A DNA stretch of 64,000 bases from Zonotrichia leucophrys gambelii (GCF_028769735.1 NC_088188.1:3495001-3559000); one strand, 5' to 3'; positions 24,124 to 37,204 are shown, counted from the stretch's first letter. Notes: generated from the sequence alone by a model not told the origin. A program made the numbers and translations.

Positions 24124-27100
24124 TCACAGGCGTTTGTCGCAGCGTACAAGATGTCCCAGGTCGAGCACTGGGCGCGGAGTGATCTCCAGCTGGCCAGGGT
24201 CCGTTGGTGTCTGGCAGGGTGGGACAGGCTGGAGGCGCTCTTCTGCCCAGGGGACGAGCCTGGGAGATGTGACTGGCCGGGGCTGTCGAGAGGCAGCAGC
24301 ACCTGGGGGGGAAGCGAGGGTGAGCCCCACCTTCCCAGGGCCAGCCACTGGCTGGAGCAACTCTGCTGGCCCAGGATGGGCCAGCATGAGTGTCACCTGC
24401 CTAGTGACAGACCGTCAGAGATCCAAGCTCAGTTGCCCCATGAGCTAGTCCTCCACCATTCTGCTTCTGCCCCTTCCAAAGCAGTCTAGAACCCAAATAC
24501 CCATCTCAGCCTTCCCAGACCTGTACACAGAGCCCTACTCATCCTCCTGCCTGTACCTAGCAGACAATCAGCCCCCTGTCCTCGTTAATCCCCACGCCCT
24601 AACAGGGTCATACCTGAGGCACCCTGTGTCCTGATCAACAAAGGAACCTGGTCATTAGGGCCCCTCGAGACATGTCCCTCACCGTGCTGCAGCAGGGTCG
24701 CACTGGGCTGAGAAGGAGAGGGCAGTTGGCTGCAATGCAGGGCCCACTCCAGCATCCCCCAATAATCCTCCCAACCCAGATCTTCCTGGGGACTGAAGGC
24801 ACAGATTCCCCCTGCATAGTCGACAATGCCATCAGGCCTCAGTCACCATTCTGTGTCCCCACCTTCATCATAGCTACCTTTTTCTGGGTTTTCGAGATGG
24901 TCTGTGCCGGACAACTTCTCTGTGGGGAAGCCTTGATGTTTGGCACCGTAGAGCTGCTGCTCTGATGGTTCCCAGAGCTCTGCGGCACACGGGGGACACT
25001 GGAACCAACCAGTGGCTTCCTGTGGGTTGGGGCAGAGGACACTCAGTGCCCAGCCCTGTGGCATGCAGGGCAGCACCCTGCTGCGCCAGGGAGGGGACTG
25101 GCAGTGCTGCCTGCAGGGGCATGTCCCCGCCAGCTCCTGTCCACCTGCTGCAGGAGCCCCAGGCAGAAAGCAAAAGCCCCTCCCACACAGGGAAAAGCCC
25201 TCCTTGCTGTGTCAGGGCTACCCTGCACCCCAGGAGCTGGGGATGTGTCCTCAGGGCTCTTACCTTTGGCTGGGCGGTGGCTCCTTACAGGAGGGCATCG
25301 GCTGCAAATATGGGAGTGTCTCGGGGTACCTGGGGAGGGCAGGAGTCACAGGCGTGTGACAGGGGACAAAGAACCTGTTCCTGTTGGAGGCAGCAGCCCA
25401 AAGACATGGGATTGTAGCCCCTGGCATCCCGCTGCCTGCAGCCCTTGGGATGAGCCCCCACAGGCCCTGGTGATGGCCAGGGCTGCAGAGGGGGCTCCCC
25501 ACACCAGCCCCTCCCAAGCAGACACTGTCACCCCTGTGGCCAGCACAGCGGGTCACTGCTGGCACCCATCTTCCCCCATGGCAGCCCCGCTGCCCCTGAG
25601 GCACTGGTGCTACTCACTGGCCAGGAACCTGCACGCTGAGCATGCGGTCACAGGACAGGCACGAGAAAGGCACTGGCAGCTGCCTAAGGAGGGTGAGGGA
25701 AGAGGGCTGGCTGAGCTCCTGGGCCCACAGCCCTGCAGCACACAGGCAGCAGCTCCCTGCAGCAGCCAGCTGCTGGGCAGCTCATTGCACAGGCTGACGG
25801 CCATTGCAGGCTGAACTGTGGGCTCTTGAGCCTGCTTCTGCCCATCCCCAAGGTGCTGCCTGGTGCCAGGTGAAGGGCACAGGCACCCATGCCACCATCC
25901 CAAGCAGCCCCTGCAGCGCTTTCAGCCCCTCTCTGGCACCAAAGTGCCCCCGTGTGCACAGCCAGGAGGGCAGGGCACGGCCCAGCTCTGGGGCACTGCG
26001 TGTCACATCCCTGCCTGGGAGGAGCAGTTGCCATCGCTGTCCCCAAAGCCATCAGAATGTCCATGGCACTCACTTCTTATACCCAGCAGCATATTCACGC
26101 AACATCCTATTCTCAAGCTCCTCCAGGTTCCTGCTCCATGTCTCCTCCATCTGGTTCCTGAAAGTTCTCAGCTCCAGGCGATCCAGCTGTGAACAGGTGC
26201 ACAGCCTCAGCCAGCTGCTCCAGGATGTGACATGGAGCTCTCCAGGGAAAAGCCTGGAGGAGGATCCTCAGAGGGATGCTGCCTCAGGCTGCCAAGTCCC
26301 AAAGGTGCCGGTTCCTCGTGGTGGGGACGAGGAACCCCTCACCTTCTTTTCTTCCACAAGACCGAGCTGCTGCTGTGTATTGTTCCAGTACTGCTCCTGG
26401 CCTGAAATCTGGCTCTGCAACTTCTGTATCCTCTCATCCAGACGCTCCATATTTACTTCAAATTGGCTGTGATTGACTTTGCTGCCCAAGGCAACTTTGT
26501 CCGCCTTCTAGCAGAGGGAAAGGGCAGGAGAGCAGTTTGGAGAGGGATGAGGAACGGCAGGCAGGGCCAGCGTGTGAGGGGCAGAGGGAGGAGTGCTTCC
26601 TGCAGGCCATCATGCCCCTTTCAGGCTGCTGTGGCCCCATTTGCCCCATCACCCTGCTGAGCTTGGTGCCACCATGTGAAGGGTGAGGGACCCCCTGAGC
26701 TTGGGAAATTGTCCCTCCCCAGACCAGTTCAGCCACCCAGCCCCCAAGGGACAAGGGGCATTTGTCACCCTGCCCGGGAGGCTGGTCTGGCACAGAGGCC
26801 CCCAAGGGACTGTACCATGTCCATCACTGCCATCATGTCCTGCTGATCTGCTTTCTCCTTCTGCAGCTTCTCCAGAGACTGGACCAGCATCTTTCAGCAC
26901 AGAAAGGAACACACATGATGACACTACAGCAAGGTTGGAGCTGCATCCTGGCCAGGAGAACAGAACCTGCTCCCCCTGCCCAAAAACCTCAAGGAAAGGC
27001 ACTTGGAACCAGCAGAGGGCTGAAAATGTCAGCAGGGAGATGTTCTTCTTATCCCTGCCTGGAATCACAAGGAAAGCCTGGGGGATGCTCTGACAGCAAA

Positions 27101-29427
27101 CGAGTTTCAGCCACACACCTCGATTTCTTTCTGCTTTTGTTCAGAGTCTTTCTGCAGGTTCCCAGAAACAAAGCTGAGCTTCTCACAGTCTCCTTTCATC
27201 TGCACAACTGCAGCCTCCACGTAGTGCAGCCGCTCCTGGTCACGCTCCAGCTCCTTGGAAGAAAAAACCATGTACTGTGCAGAAGGGAGTTGGCTGCTCC
27301 TCAGGGGCAGACACATTGCTCAGCGAGTGGCCATGAGCTCTCAGTGCCAGCAGGACGTTTGCATCAAGGCTTTAATTTCTGTCCATGCTGCTGACTGGTT
27401 CAGGCCCCTTTGGGGCAATTTGTGTCTACCCCCGGGGATGTCCTCAGTCCACCATGCTGCCAGCTGCCTACCTGGACATATTTCCTCATCATTTTGTTGC
27501 ACTTTCCCATGGCCACCTGCTGAGACTCCAGGGATTCCACCTGCTCCTGGAGGTTCTCGCAGCGCTTGAGGAGCTTCACCACACAGGCCCTGATGTTGAA
27601 GGTGCAACAGTCCTCAGTCCCCTCTTCCTGCTCCTCTAGGCCCTCAGTTTCTGTTTCACCAAGCTGCAGGAAAGACAGAATTAATTGGCTCAGAGATGAG
27701 ATGAATGGAACGAACACTTCTGGGTGGCCCCAGCAAGTTGGGGAATATGGCTGGGATCCCCACCAGGACTACTGCACCAAGCCAGGAGTGATGGGAGTGC
27801 TCCACCAGAACCTCACCTGCTCCTTCACTTTGTTGATGGTCGCAGTCACCAGCTCCTCCATCCTGGCACTCCTCATCTCCTGCTGCTCTTCCATCTTCTG
27901 CAGCTGTGCCTTTGTCTCCTGCTGCAAAGCCCTGGCCAGAGAGATGGGGGCAAGGGTGGGGTTACCCCTGCAGGGCTGCTGGGCATCCCATGCCCACAAA
28001 CCAGGATGCTGCCAGACCCCTTGGTCTCCCTTGCAGCCCCCCAGGGTATGAAACCCACTCCTGTCCCCTTACTCAATTTGCTGAGAGATCTCGTTGCTGC
28101 TCTCCTCCCTCCACCTGGCTGCATCCTCCCTCAGCTTGTTAAGGTCCTCTCCCATCTGCTTAATCTGGGAAGGTCAGTGATGGTAGAGTCAGGGCACAGA
28201 CATCATGTTGTCTCAGCATGGGGGCCCTTCAGATACACAGAAAGACCCTGGGCCCCCAACTCTGACCCCAACCCTGCTCTTGGAGCCACATTGAAGTTCC
28301 CCATGAGAGCCCAAAGATTACACAACCCAACAACTCACTAAGGCAGGGGTCTCCTTTAGCTTCTTTACGTCTTCTTCCATGTGGATCTGTGTTGTCTTTA
28401 TCCTGTCAACCTCCTCACGGAGCTCCATGTCCTAGGAGAGAGCAGTGGTGGCAGTGAGCCTCTGGCAGGGTCAGTGGGGCCCCGCAAGCCCTTGGCCCCT
28501 GCTGTGGTTTGTGGAGCACCGGGGAAAGGGCAGGGCTGGGCTCAGCCAGGCTGGCAGGGCTCTGCAGGCAGCACGGTCCCTGCATCGAGCAGGGCCAAGG
28601 GTGCTGAGCCTCCAGCCAGCAGAGCAGAGGGCACGGGCTGCGCTCTCAGACCCAGAACTCGCTCCCAGCAGCAGCACACCTGGTCCTGGATCTTCCTGAT
28701 TTCCTCTGTCATGTAGGACTGTAGGAGAAAGTGGTATCAGCAACAAGGAGTGGAGGCCACATGACCAGCACAACCACACTGGTGTGCACAAACCTGGGCT
28801 CTCTGCATCTTCCTAACATCATCTGAGAGGTGGGAAAGTTCTGCCTTTATGCCACCAATCACGTCATTAACAACCTGTATATAACAGGCCCAGAACCAGG
28901 GATGTCAGAGGTGATGGCCAGGGCAGCAACACCCCAAAGAGCCCCACCCTGGCATGGGCAGCCCTTGGCACAGCCAGGTGAGCAGGGAGAGTCCCGGTGC
29001 CACCTGCCCCAGCGGGGCTCAGTGCCAGAGCACTGAAGCCCATCCAGACAGCAAAGAGCCCCTGCCAGCAGCTCTGCCAGGGCAGTGAGGGCAGAGCCAA
29101 GCACTGCTGTCTGAGGAAGTGGGGAGGGGCTGTCTGCTGGGGGAGTGCCCAGGGGCTGGGGAGAGCTTGTACCTCGGACATCTGTTTCTTGTAGTCCTCC
29201 ATTTCCTTCTGCATATTTTCCATGTTAGTGGCCACATCAGCAAGTGAGGGGCCACTCAGGTGTCCTGGCCACGGCTCCTGGCTGCTCAGGTACTGCACAT
29301 TCAGGTGCTGCAGCATGGCCTGCAGCAGTTTTCTCATGGCTGCAAAGTGAACAGTCCCTTCCTGGGGCATCCCGATGGCGAGATCCAGCATCTGGGAGAG
29401 GCTGAGTGTGTCCAGTGATGCCGCCAT
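24124..29427 (-). CDS. QRICH2-like (DUF4795) protein, copy D, complete
   Basis: Sixteen exons on the - strand: 29427-29173, 28874-28794, 28718-28680, 28431-28339, 28164-28073, 27931-27817, 27663-27472, 27274-27119, 26890-26816, 26507-26343, 26186-26074, 25683-25618, 25329-25264, 25019-24878, 24707-24614, 24302-24124. They sum to 1923 bases, 640 aa, no internal stop. The start reads MAASLDTLSLSQML and the end RCDKRL, as in copy C, its mirror partner. Domains run in the same order: N-terminal segment, coiled coil, CLSCDR, Pro/Ser tail. The exon 2 acceptor has mutated to TTATATACAG with a poor pyrimidine tract and may be weak; skipping it would keep frame. Polyadenylation signal on the - strand at 24057-24052. 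Confidence 0.85.
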
Positions 29428-29635
29428 ATGTGCACACTCTCTGTCCCTGATTTGTCACAAGCCTTCTGCCCAGTTGGGTCTGTCAGGGATGATCAAAATG
29501 GATGACAAACAGGGTGAACAAAAGGGTTGAGAGAAGCAATGAGGAAAAGCGACAGTAGAAAGGACGAGTAGCCAGCAGGCTCCTTCTCCTTCTGAATCCC
29601 TTGCAGGACTGAGGCCCCTCCTCAACACAACTGCT

Positions 29636-29648
29636 GTTGCCAGGCAAC
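29636..29648 (-). promoter_or_regulatory. X-box (RFX) site, copy D, perfect inverted repeat
   Basis: GTTGCCTGGCAAC on the - strand, 208 bases before the ATG. It matches the X-box pattern GTNRCC-(0-3)-RGYAAC bound by RFX factors, which drive ciliary and sperm-flagellum genes. Confidence 0.75.
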
Positions 29649-29689
29649 GCACCCCCCTCCACTCCTGGGAGCCAGTGGGTCCCATGAAG

Positions 29690-29960
29690 TCATAGATTAA
29701 TGGAGTCTTGGAATGGCCTAAGCTGGAAGGGACCTAAAAGATCATCTTGACAGGGATAGGTAAAGGAACTTTTTCCACTAGACCAGGTTGCTGCAAGATC
29801 CCATCTCACCTGGTCTTGGACACTTCCAGGAATGGGGCAGACTCTGTCAAGGCATCATCACACTCACAGGAAAGAATTTCTTCCCAATATCCCACCTATG
29901 TCTCCCCTCTCTCATTGTGAAGCCATTCCCATGCCAGGCCCTTGTGCAAAGTCCACCTCC
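29690..29960 (-). repeat. CR1 LINE 3' tail upstream of copy D
   Basis: Inverted CR1 tail at the same position relative to the gene as in B, C and E (TGGAATGGCCTAAGCTGGAAG and on, on the + strand). Confidence 0.75.
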
Positions 29961-30605
29961 AGCCCTTTTACAGTCCTTTTACTTCCCAAAAAGTGCTCCA
30001 AGTTCTGCCAGGAGAGTCCAGCCTCATTGTTTTTCTTTGGATCAGACTAAGATTTGTGTTACATCTGAGCCAGTTCCTCCACTGCTGCAAACCCACGGCC
30101 TGGTTTGGAGCATCCATTGGGATCAGCCTTTGCCAGGGAAGCAGTGGGGTGCTGTGCATGAGCCCCTGGCTGAGCTCTGGGGTTGTTGGGGCACAGACTC
30201 CTTTGTTCTCAGGAGTTCAGGGCAAAAAGTCACCGTGGGTGAAGCCCTTGGACCTTTTCCCCCAAGTCAGGTTTTATGTCTGCTCGACAGTCCATAAGGA
30301 ACACAATGAAATATTTTCTCCTGCCAATATCCCCAAGACTGTTGGGGAAGACAAACCAAGTTCTTCCCTTCAACACCTGCCTTTTACTATATGTTTTACT
30401 TTAGGTGTCCACAGAGCCCCATAATTACCTTGGGCCTCATTGATTTGTTACTGAGCTCTCAAGGTAGCACTGACTGTTCTATTAACTGCCAATTTTGCAA
30501 AATTTGCTACGCTTTCAGGCAGGTTTTATTGTCACACACCATTGTGAGAAGCATCCCTGCAGTGTCCTTTGTCCGGTGAGAGCAGAGACATTCCTCTCTG
30601 CCTGG

Positions 30606-31282
30606 TGAAATAAACAGGGCCAGGAGACTTCTTCTCCTTTTTAATGCCTTTATTAAAAGTGATCAGCTCAGGATTGGGCGTCCCAGCAGGGCTGCAGTCC
30701 CCGTCGCGTCTCCCAGGGCGACGCAGAGGAGGATATGCGCAACTCCGTCCACTAGGGGCAGAGCCGGGGATCCAGTCCTCGTGCGAGCCTTAGGGCGTGA
30801 TGTCCCTGTGAGATGTTGCTTTCCCTGGCTCGGTCTCGTCTGGTCCCGGCGTTGGGACCACTCCTGCGCAGGGCGAGAGGGGCTCAGAAGGTGTTCAGCA
30901 TCTCTGCAGGCTCAGCACTCAGCTCCTCACATCCAGACATCACTTTAGTCTCTCAATTCTTATTTGGCTCGTTGTTTTTGGGGTTTTCTCGTTGCATCTC
31001 GAGTCGGGGTCCCACAAAGCATTCTGGACTTTGGAGTCACTTTGCATAACCTCCCCCACTCTCTCAGGTGTCTTCCCTATGCTGTAAGAGAGCACAGCCT
31101 CGGGGGAAGGGCCATCCACCGCACCCAGCCAGGTTTTTTACTAATACAAAAGAGGAGATAAGCCTTAACGACCCGGTATTACAATAACAAAGCACTAAGA
31201 ATCCTGGCAGAGCCTGAGACCTGGCTGCGTCCCTGCAACTCTTTCTCACAAAAAAATATTAACTGAATTTTTGTTCATAACA
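30606..31282 (-). mobile_element. solo ERV LTR with 5-base target-site duplication
   Basis: On the - strand a 677-base element starts TGTTATGAAC and ends TATTTCA. Flanks (+ strand) are CCTGG at 30601-30605 and CCCGG at 31283-31287, a 5-base duplication with one change. The paralogous site after copy C (22708-22712, CCCGG) has no insert. A polyadenylation-like TTTAATAAAGGC is present on the - strand near 30650. A 5-base duplication fits ERVL-type elements. Confidence 0.75.
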
Positions 31283-32040
31283 CCCGGGTCCGTGCCAGCC
31301 CCGCACACGGCGCTGCTCTGCGGCAATGGGGACACGGGGAAGCGGTGCCCGCTGTGAGGCCCCCGTGTGTTGCCCTGTGTCCCCCCATGTCCCCCTGTGT
31401 TCCCCCGGCCAGGGAGCTGCTCTGGCCCGGGATGGCCGGAACCAGCCGTCGGGGCTCGCCGGCAGCGGGCAGGAGCCGGCCCGGGCTGCGGGACACGGCG
31501 GGGCTGCCCGGCTGAAAGCAGCTCTGGCTGCCGCCAGGGAGCTGTGGGCAAGGGGCTGCAGCCTTGCGGGAGGAAAGCCGCTGGGCCGGCCCCTAACGCT
31601 GCCCCGCAGAAAGGAAGGGCAGGAGGAAGCTGACAAATGAGCTCGGAATGTGGCAGTGCAGAGATGAAGGGACAAGTGCCCTTGGGGTCCGCGGGTCGGG
31701 GCCAGCCCTCGGGCACGGCTCCGAGCGGCTCCTGAGGCGGCATCAGGGCTGCCTGTGAGGATTGCACGCGGTGCCGAGAGCAGCAGCGCCGGCAGTGCCA
31801 GCCGGGCCCCATGGCCATGTGGCCGTGCCTTCACAGCCCGTGAGGGCCGCGGGCTCTGCAGCGCTGCTCCTGCTCCCACAGCCGGCCCGGAGCCTCAGGG
31901 CTGCCCCGCAGGCGCCGCGGGAGCAGCAGCGGCCTGAGGGCCCGGCCCGGGACTCGACCTGCTCAGCCCGGGGGCAGAGCCAGAGCAGGGGGGAAGGAGC
32001 TGAAAAAGCAGCAGGGAGCCCGGGGAGAGACAGGCTGTGA
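31283..32040. repeat. GC-rich 3' flank, copy E version
   Basis: Third copy of the CpG-rich block, in the D orientation. Small length changes break the reading frames that are open in the C and D versions. Confidence 0.6.
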
Positions 32041-32165
32041 GACAAGGCTCTGTCTGTAATTTCAACAGTTTTTATTAACTTAATACCTATATACAACTAA
32101 ATAACTATATACAACTAATGTAATAACTATATACAAGTAAATAGTCAGTTTTCTGATGACAATTG

Positions 32166-35100
32166 TCACAGGTGCTTCTTGATTCTGGCCTGATGTCCCA
32201 GGTCTTGCACTGGGCGCGGAGTCCTCTCCAGCTGGCCGGGGGCTGTTGATGTCTGCCGGGGAGGCTGCTCAACACCTGGGGCCTTTCGATCAGCTGTGCC
32301 TGGCCGGTGCTCTCCTGAGGCGGCAAGGGTAGTGAAGGGCAAGTGTGAGACGCCACAGATGCAGGTCCCACCACACCAGGACTCAAGCTCCTGTCCCACA
32401 CTGGGCATGGCCGTTCTCCCACGTTACTCCAGCTCCAAGCTCAGTTGCCCCATGAGCCAGTCCTCCTGCTCCAATCTTCCCCTTCCTTCTTACCCCAGTT
32501 GCAAAATATCCAAGCCACATTACCCAGCTCTGTACACAAAGCCCTGCTCCTCCCCCAGCCAGTACCTAGCAGACAATCATCCCCCTGTCCTCGTTAACTC
32601 CCATGCCCTAACATACCTGATGCATCCCGGGTCCTGATCCCTGTAGGATGCTGGTCATTATGGCCCCTCCAGATGTGTCCATCACCGTGCTGCAGCAGGG
32701 TCACACTGGGCTGAGAAGGAGAGGGCAGTTGGCTGCAATGCAGGGCTCAATCCAGCACCCCCCAATAATCCTCCCAACCCATGTCTCCCTGGGGACTGAA
32801 GGTTGAGATTTCCCCTGCACAGTCAGCAATGCCATCAGGCCTCAGTCACCATTCTGTATCCCCACCTACATCACACCTACCTTGTTATAGTGTACCAGGA
32901 GACGCTGCAGCTGTGCACTTCTCTTTGGGGAAGCCTTGATGTTTGGCACCGTGGAGCTGCGACTCTGATGGTCCCCAGAGCTCTGCGGCACACTGGGGAC
33001 ACTGGCACGGACCAGCGGCCTCCTGTGGGATAGGGCAGAGGACACTCAGTGCCCAGCCCTGTGGCATGCAGGGCATCACCCTGCTGTGCCAGGGAGGGGA
33101 CTGGCATTGCTGCCTGCAGGGTCATGTCCCTGCCAGTTCCTATCCACCTGCTGCAGGAGCCCCAGGCAGAAAGCAAAAGCCCCTCCCACACAGGGAAAAG
33201 CCCTCCTTGCTGTGTCAGGGCTACCCTGCACCCCAGGAGCTGGGGATGTGTCCCCAGGGCCCTTACCTTTGGGTGGGTGGTGGCTCCTTGCTAGGGGGCA
33301 TCGGCTGCAAATACGGGAGTGTCTCGGGGTACCTGGGGAGGGCAGGAGTCACAGGCGTGTGACAGGGAACAAAGAACCTGTTCCTGTTGGAGGCTTCAGC
33401 CCAAAGCCATGGGATTGTAGCCCCTGGCATCCCGCTGCCTGCAGCCCTTGGGATGAGCCCCCACAGGCCCTGGTGATGGCCAGGGCTGCAGAGGGGGCTC
33501 CCCACACCAGCCCCTCCCAAGCAGACACTGTCACCCCTGTGGCCAGCACAGCGGGTCACTGCTAGCACCCATCTCCCCCCATGGCAGCCCCGCTGCCCCC
33601 GAGGCACTGGTGCTACTCACTGGCCAGGAACCTGCACGCTGAGCATGCGGTCACAGGACAGGCACGAGAAAGGCACTGGCAGCTGCCTAAGGAGGGTGAG
33701 GGAAGAGGGCTGGCTGAGCTCCTGGGCCCACAGCCCTGCAGCACACAGGCAGCAGCTCCCTGCAGCAGCCAGCTGCTGGGCAGCTCACTGCACAGGCTCA
33801 CAGCCATTGCAGGCTGAACCGTGGGCTCTTGAGCCTGCTTCTGCCCATCCCCAAGGTGCTGCCTGGTGCCGGGTGAAGGGCACAGGCACCCATGCCACCA
33901 TCCCAAGCAGCCCCTGCAGCGCTTTCAGCCCCTCTCTGGCACCAAAGTGCCCCCGTGTGCACAGCCAGGAGGGCAGGGCACGGCCCAGCTCTGGGGCAGT
34001 GCGTGTCACAGCCCTGCCTGGGAGGAGCAGTTGCCATCGCTGTCCCCAAAGCCATCAGAATGTCCATGGCACTCACTTCTTATACCCAGCAGCATTTTCA
34101 CGCAAGAGTCTATTCTCAAGCTCCTCCAGGTTCCTGATCCAGGAGTCCTCCAGGTGTTTACGGAAAGTTTTCAGCTCCAGGCGATCCAGCTGTGAACAGG
34201 TGCACAGCCTCAGCCAGCTGCTCCAGGATGTGACATGGAGCTCTCCAGGGAAAAGCCTGGAGGGGGATCCTCAGAGGGATACTGCCTCAGGCTGCCAAGT
34301 CCCAAAGGTGCCAGTTCCTTGTGGTGGGGACGAGGAACCCCTCACCTTCTTCTCCTCCACAACGCTGAACTGTTGCTGTGTATTGTTCCAGTGCTGCTCC
34401 TGGCCTAAAATCTGGCTCTGCAACTCCTTCATCTTCTCATCCAGCTCCTCCATGTTCTCTTCAAACTGGCTGTGATTGACTTTGCTGGCCAAGGCAACTT
34501 TGTCCGCTTTCTGGCAGAGGGGAAGGGCAGGAGAGCGGTTTGGAAAGGGATGAGGAACGGCAGGCAGGGCCAGCGTGTGAGGGGCAGCGGGAGGAGTGCT
34601 TCCTGCAGGCCATCATGCCCCTTTCAGGCTGCTGTGGCCCCATTTGCCCCATCACCCTGCTGAGCTTGGTGCCACCATATGAAGGGTGAGGGACCCCCTG
34701 AGCTTGGGAAATTGTCCCTCCCCAGACCAGTTCAGCCACCCAGCCCCCAAGGGACAAGGGGCATTTGTCACCCTGCCCGGGAAGCCCTGGGCTGGCACAG
34801 AGGCCCCCAAGGGATTGTACCATGTCCATTGCAGCCATCACGTCCTTCTGTTCTGCTTTCTCCTTCTGCAGCTTCTCCAGAGACTGGATCAGCATCTTTC
34901 AGCACAAAAAGGAACTCATGACACCACAGCAAGGTTGGGGCACACCCCAGGATTTTGGAGCATAGCCCTCTCCCCCTACCCAAAAAACTTTGGGGGAAGG
35001 CACTTGTAACCAGCACAGGATTGTGAGGAAGGCAGTAGGAGATTCTTTGTGATCCCTGCCTGGAGTCATCTTGGGGGATGCTCTGACTCAAAATAGATTT

Positions 35101-37204
35101 TAGCCACACACCGTGATATCTTTCTGCTTTTGTTCGGAGTCCTGTTGGATGCTCTTGGAGGCAAAGCGGAGTTTCTCATAGTCTCTTTGTGTGTCCAAAA
35201 ACTTGGCTTCCATGTCGCGTCTCAGCTCCTGATCCTGCTCCCGGAATGAAAGAACATACGGTGCTGAACAAAGGGGACCTGGCTGCTCCACAGGGGCAGA
35301 CCCACATTACTCAGCCATTGGCCATGAGCCCACCATGTCAAGAGGACGTTTGCAGCAAGGCTTTAATTTCCCTCCATGCTGCTGGCGGATCCAGGCCAAT
35401 TTGGGCCGTTTGGGTCACCCATAGGATTACAGCAAAGCACAAGACAGCATGAGGATGTGGCATGGACCTCCAACAGGACTGAGCCAGGAGTGTCAGGAGT
35501 GCTCCCCCAGGACCTCACCTGCTCGCTCAGCTGGTCGGCTGTCTCAGTCACCAGCTCCTCCAGCATGGCATACTTCTTCTCCTGATACTCTCCCATCTTC
35601 TTCAGCTGTGCCTTTGTCTCCTGCCGCAAAGCCCTGGCCAGAGAGATGGGGGCAAGGGCGGGGTTACCCCTGCAGGGCTGCTGGGCATCCCATGCCCACA
35701 AACCAGGATGCTGCCAGACCCCCAGGATATGAACCCACTTCTGTCCCCTTACTCAATTTGCTGAGAGATCTCCTTCCTGCTGTCTTCTTTCCACTTGGCG
35801 AAATCCTCCTTCAGCTTTTTAAGCTCTGCCTCCAGTTTCTTCATCTGGAAAGGCCCGTGATGGTAGCGTCAGGGCACAGACATCATGTTGTCCCAGCGTG
35901 GGGGCCCTTTGGCTGCATGGACAGCCCCAGAGTCCTCCACCTGGTCCTGAGAGCCTGATCCCAAACCCCGCTCTTGGAGTCACATTGAAGTTCCCCATGA
36001 GAGCCCAAAGATTATACAACCCAACAACTCACTAAGGCAAGAGACTCTTTAAGCTTCTTTATGTCGTCTTCCATGAAGACCTGATTTGTCTTTAACTTCT
36101 CAACCTCTTCACGGAGATGCTGGGTGAGAATCATGTCCTAGGAGAGAGCAGTGGTGGCAGTGAGCCTCTGGCAGGGTCAGTGGGGACCCGCAAGCCCTTG
36201 GCCCCTGCTGTGGTTTGTGGAGCACCGGGGACAGGGCAGGGCCGGGCTCAGCCAGGCTGGCAGGGCTCTGCAGGCAGCACGGTCCCTGCATCGAGCAGGG
36301 CCAAGGGTGCTGAGCCTCCAGCCAGCAGAGCAGAGGGCACGGGCTGTGGTCTCAGACCCAGAACTCGCTCCCAGCAGCATCTTACCTGGTCCCGTGACAT
36401 CTGGACATTGTTCATTTCCCCTGTAATATTGCGCTGGCTAGCCTTTAACTTTTCAATCTCATCGAGATGCTGGGAACTCTCTGCCATCTAGGAGAAAGAC
36501 TTGTTCAGACAGAAGTCTCTGGTGAGGGTGTTTAGGAAACATGACCTTAGAACCACAGTGGTCTGCACACACCTGGGCCTCCTGGAACTTCTTAAAGTCC
36601 TCTGACATGCGGGAAGCTTCTGCCTTTATGGCACCAAACTCATCGCGAAGAACCTGTGAAACAGGCCCAGAACCAGAGATGTCAGAGGTGATGGCCAGGG
36701 CAGCAACACCCCAAAGAGCCCCACCCTGGCACGGGCAGCCCTTGGCACAGCCAGGTGAGCAGGGAGAGTCCCGGTGCCACCTGCCCCAGCGGGGCTCAGT
36801 GCCAGAGCACTGAAGCCCATCCAGACAGCAAAGAGCCCCTGCCAGCAGCTCTGCCAGGGCAGTGAGGGCAGAGCCAAGCACTGCTGTCTGAGGAAGTGGG
36901 GAGGGGCTGTCTGCTGGGGGAGTGCCCAGGGGCTGGGGAGAGCCTCTACCTTGGACATCTGTTTCTTGTAGTTTTCCATCTCTTTCTTAAAGTCTTTCAC
37001 TTCTGAAGAAACCTCAGCAAGGGAGGAACCGCTGAGCTGGCCTGGCCACGGCTCCTGGCTGCTCAGGTACTGCACATCCAGGTGCTGCAGCATGGCCAGC
37101 AGCAGTTTTCTCATGGCTGCAAAGTGAATGGCTCCCTTCTCTGGTGTCCCAATGGCAACATCCAGCATCTGGGAGAGGCTGAGTGTGTCCAGAGCTGTTG
37201 CCAT
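32166..37204 (-). CDS. QRICH2-like (DUF4795) protein, copy E, lacking exon 7
   Basis: Fifteen exons on the - strand: 37204-36950, 36653-36573, 36487-36386, 36137-36033, 35844-35753, 35633-35519, 35234-35112, 34895-34821, 34510-34346, 34189-34077, 33686-33621, 33332-33267, 33022-32881, 32710-32617, 32314-32166. The sum is 1743 bases, 580 aa, no internal stop. The exon that codes for the ELLKRCE coiled-coil block in B, C and D (their exon 7) is absent with its splice sites between 35518 and 35235; because it is a phase-0 exon the frame is kept. Exon 3 is long (34 aa against 13 in C and D) and exon 4 has 35 aa. The C-terminus is shortened (49 codons against 59) and diverged, ending IKKHL. The acceptor of exon 10 is CAG rather than TAG. 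Polyadenylation signal 32076-32071. Confidence 0.8.

Larger units (their letters stand above)
23448..30375 (-). repeat. right inner palindrome arm (copy D and flanks)
   Basis: Inverted counterpart of 15150-22527: GC-rich flank, gene D, and the upstream region with X-box and CR1 tail in the same order when read on the - strand. Confidence 0.85.
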
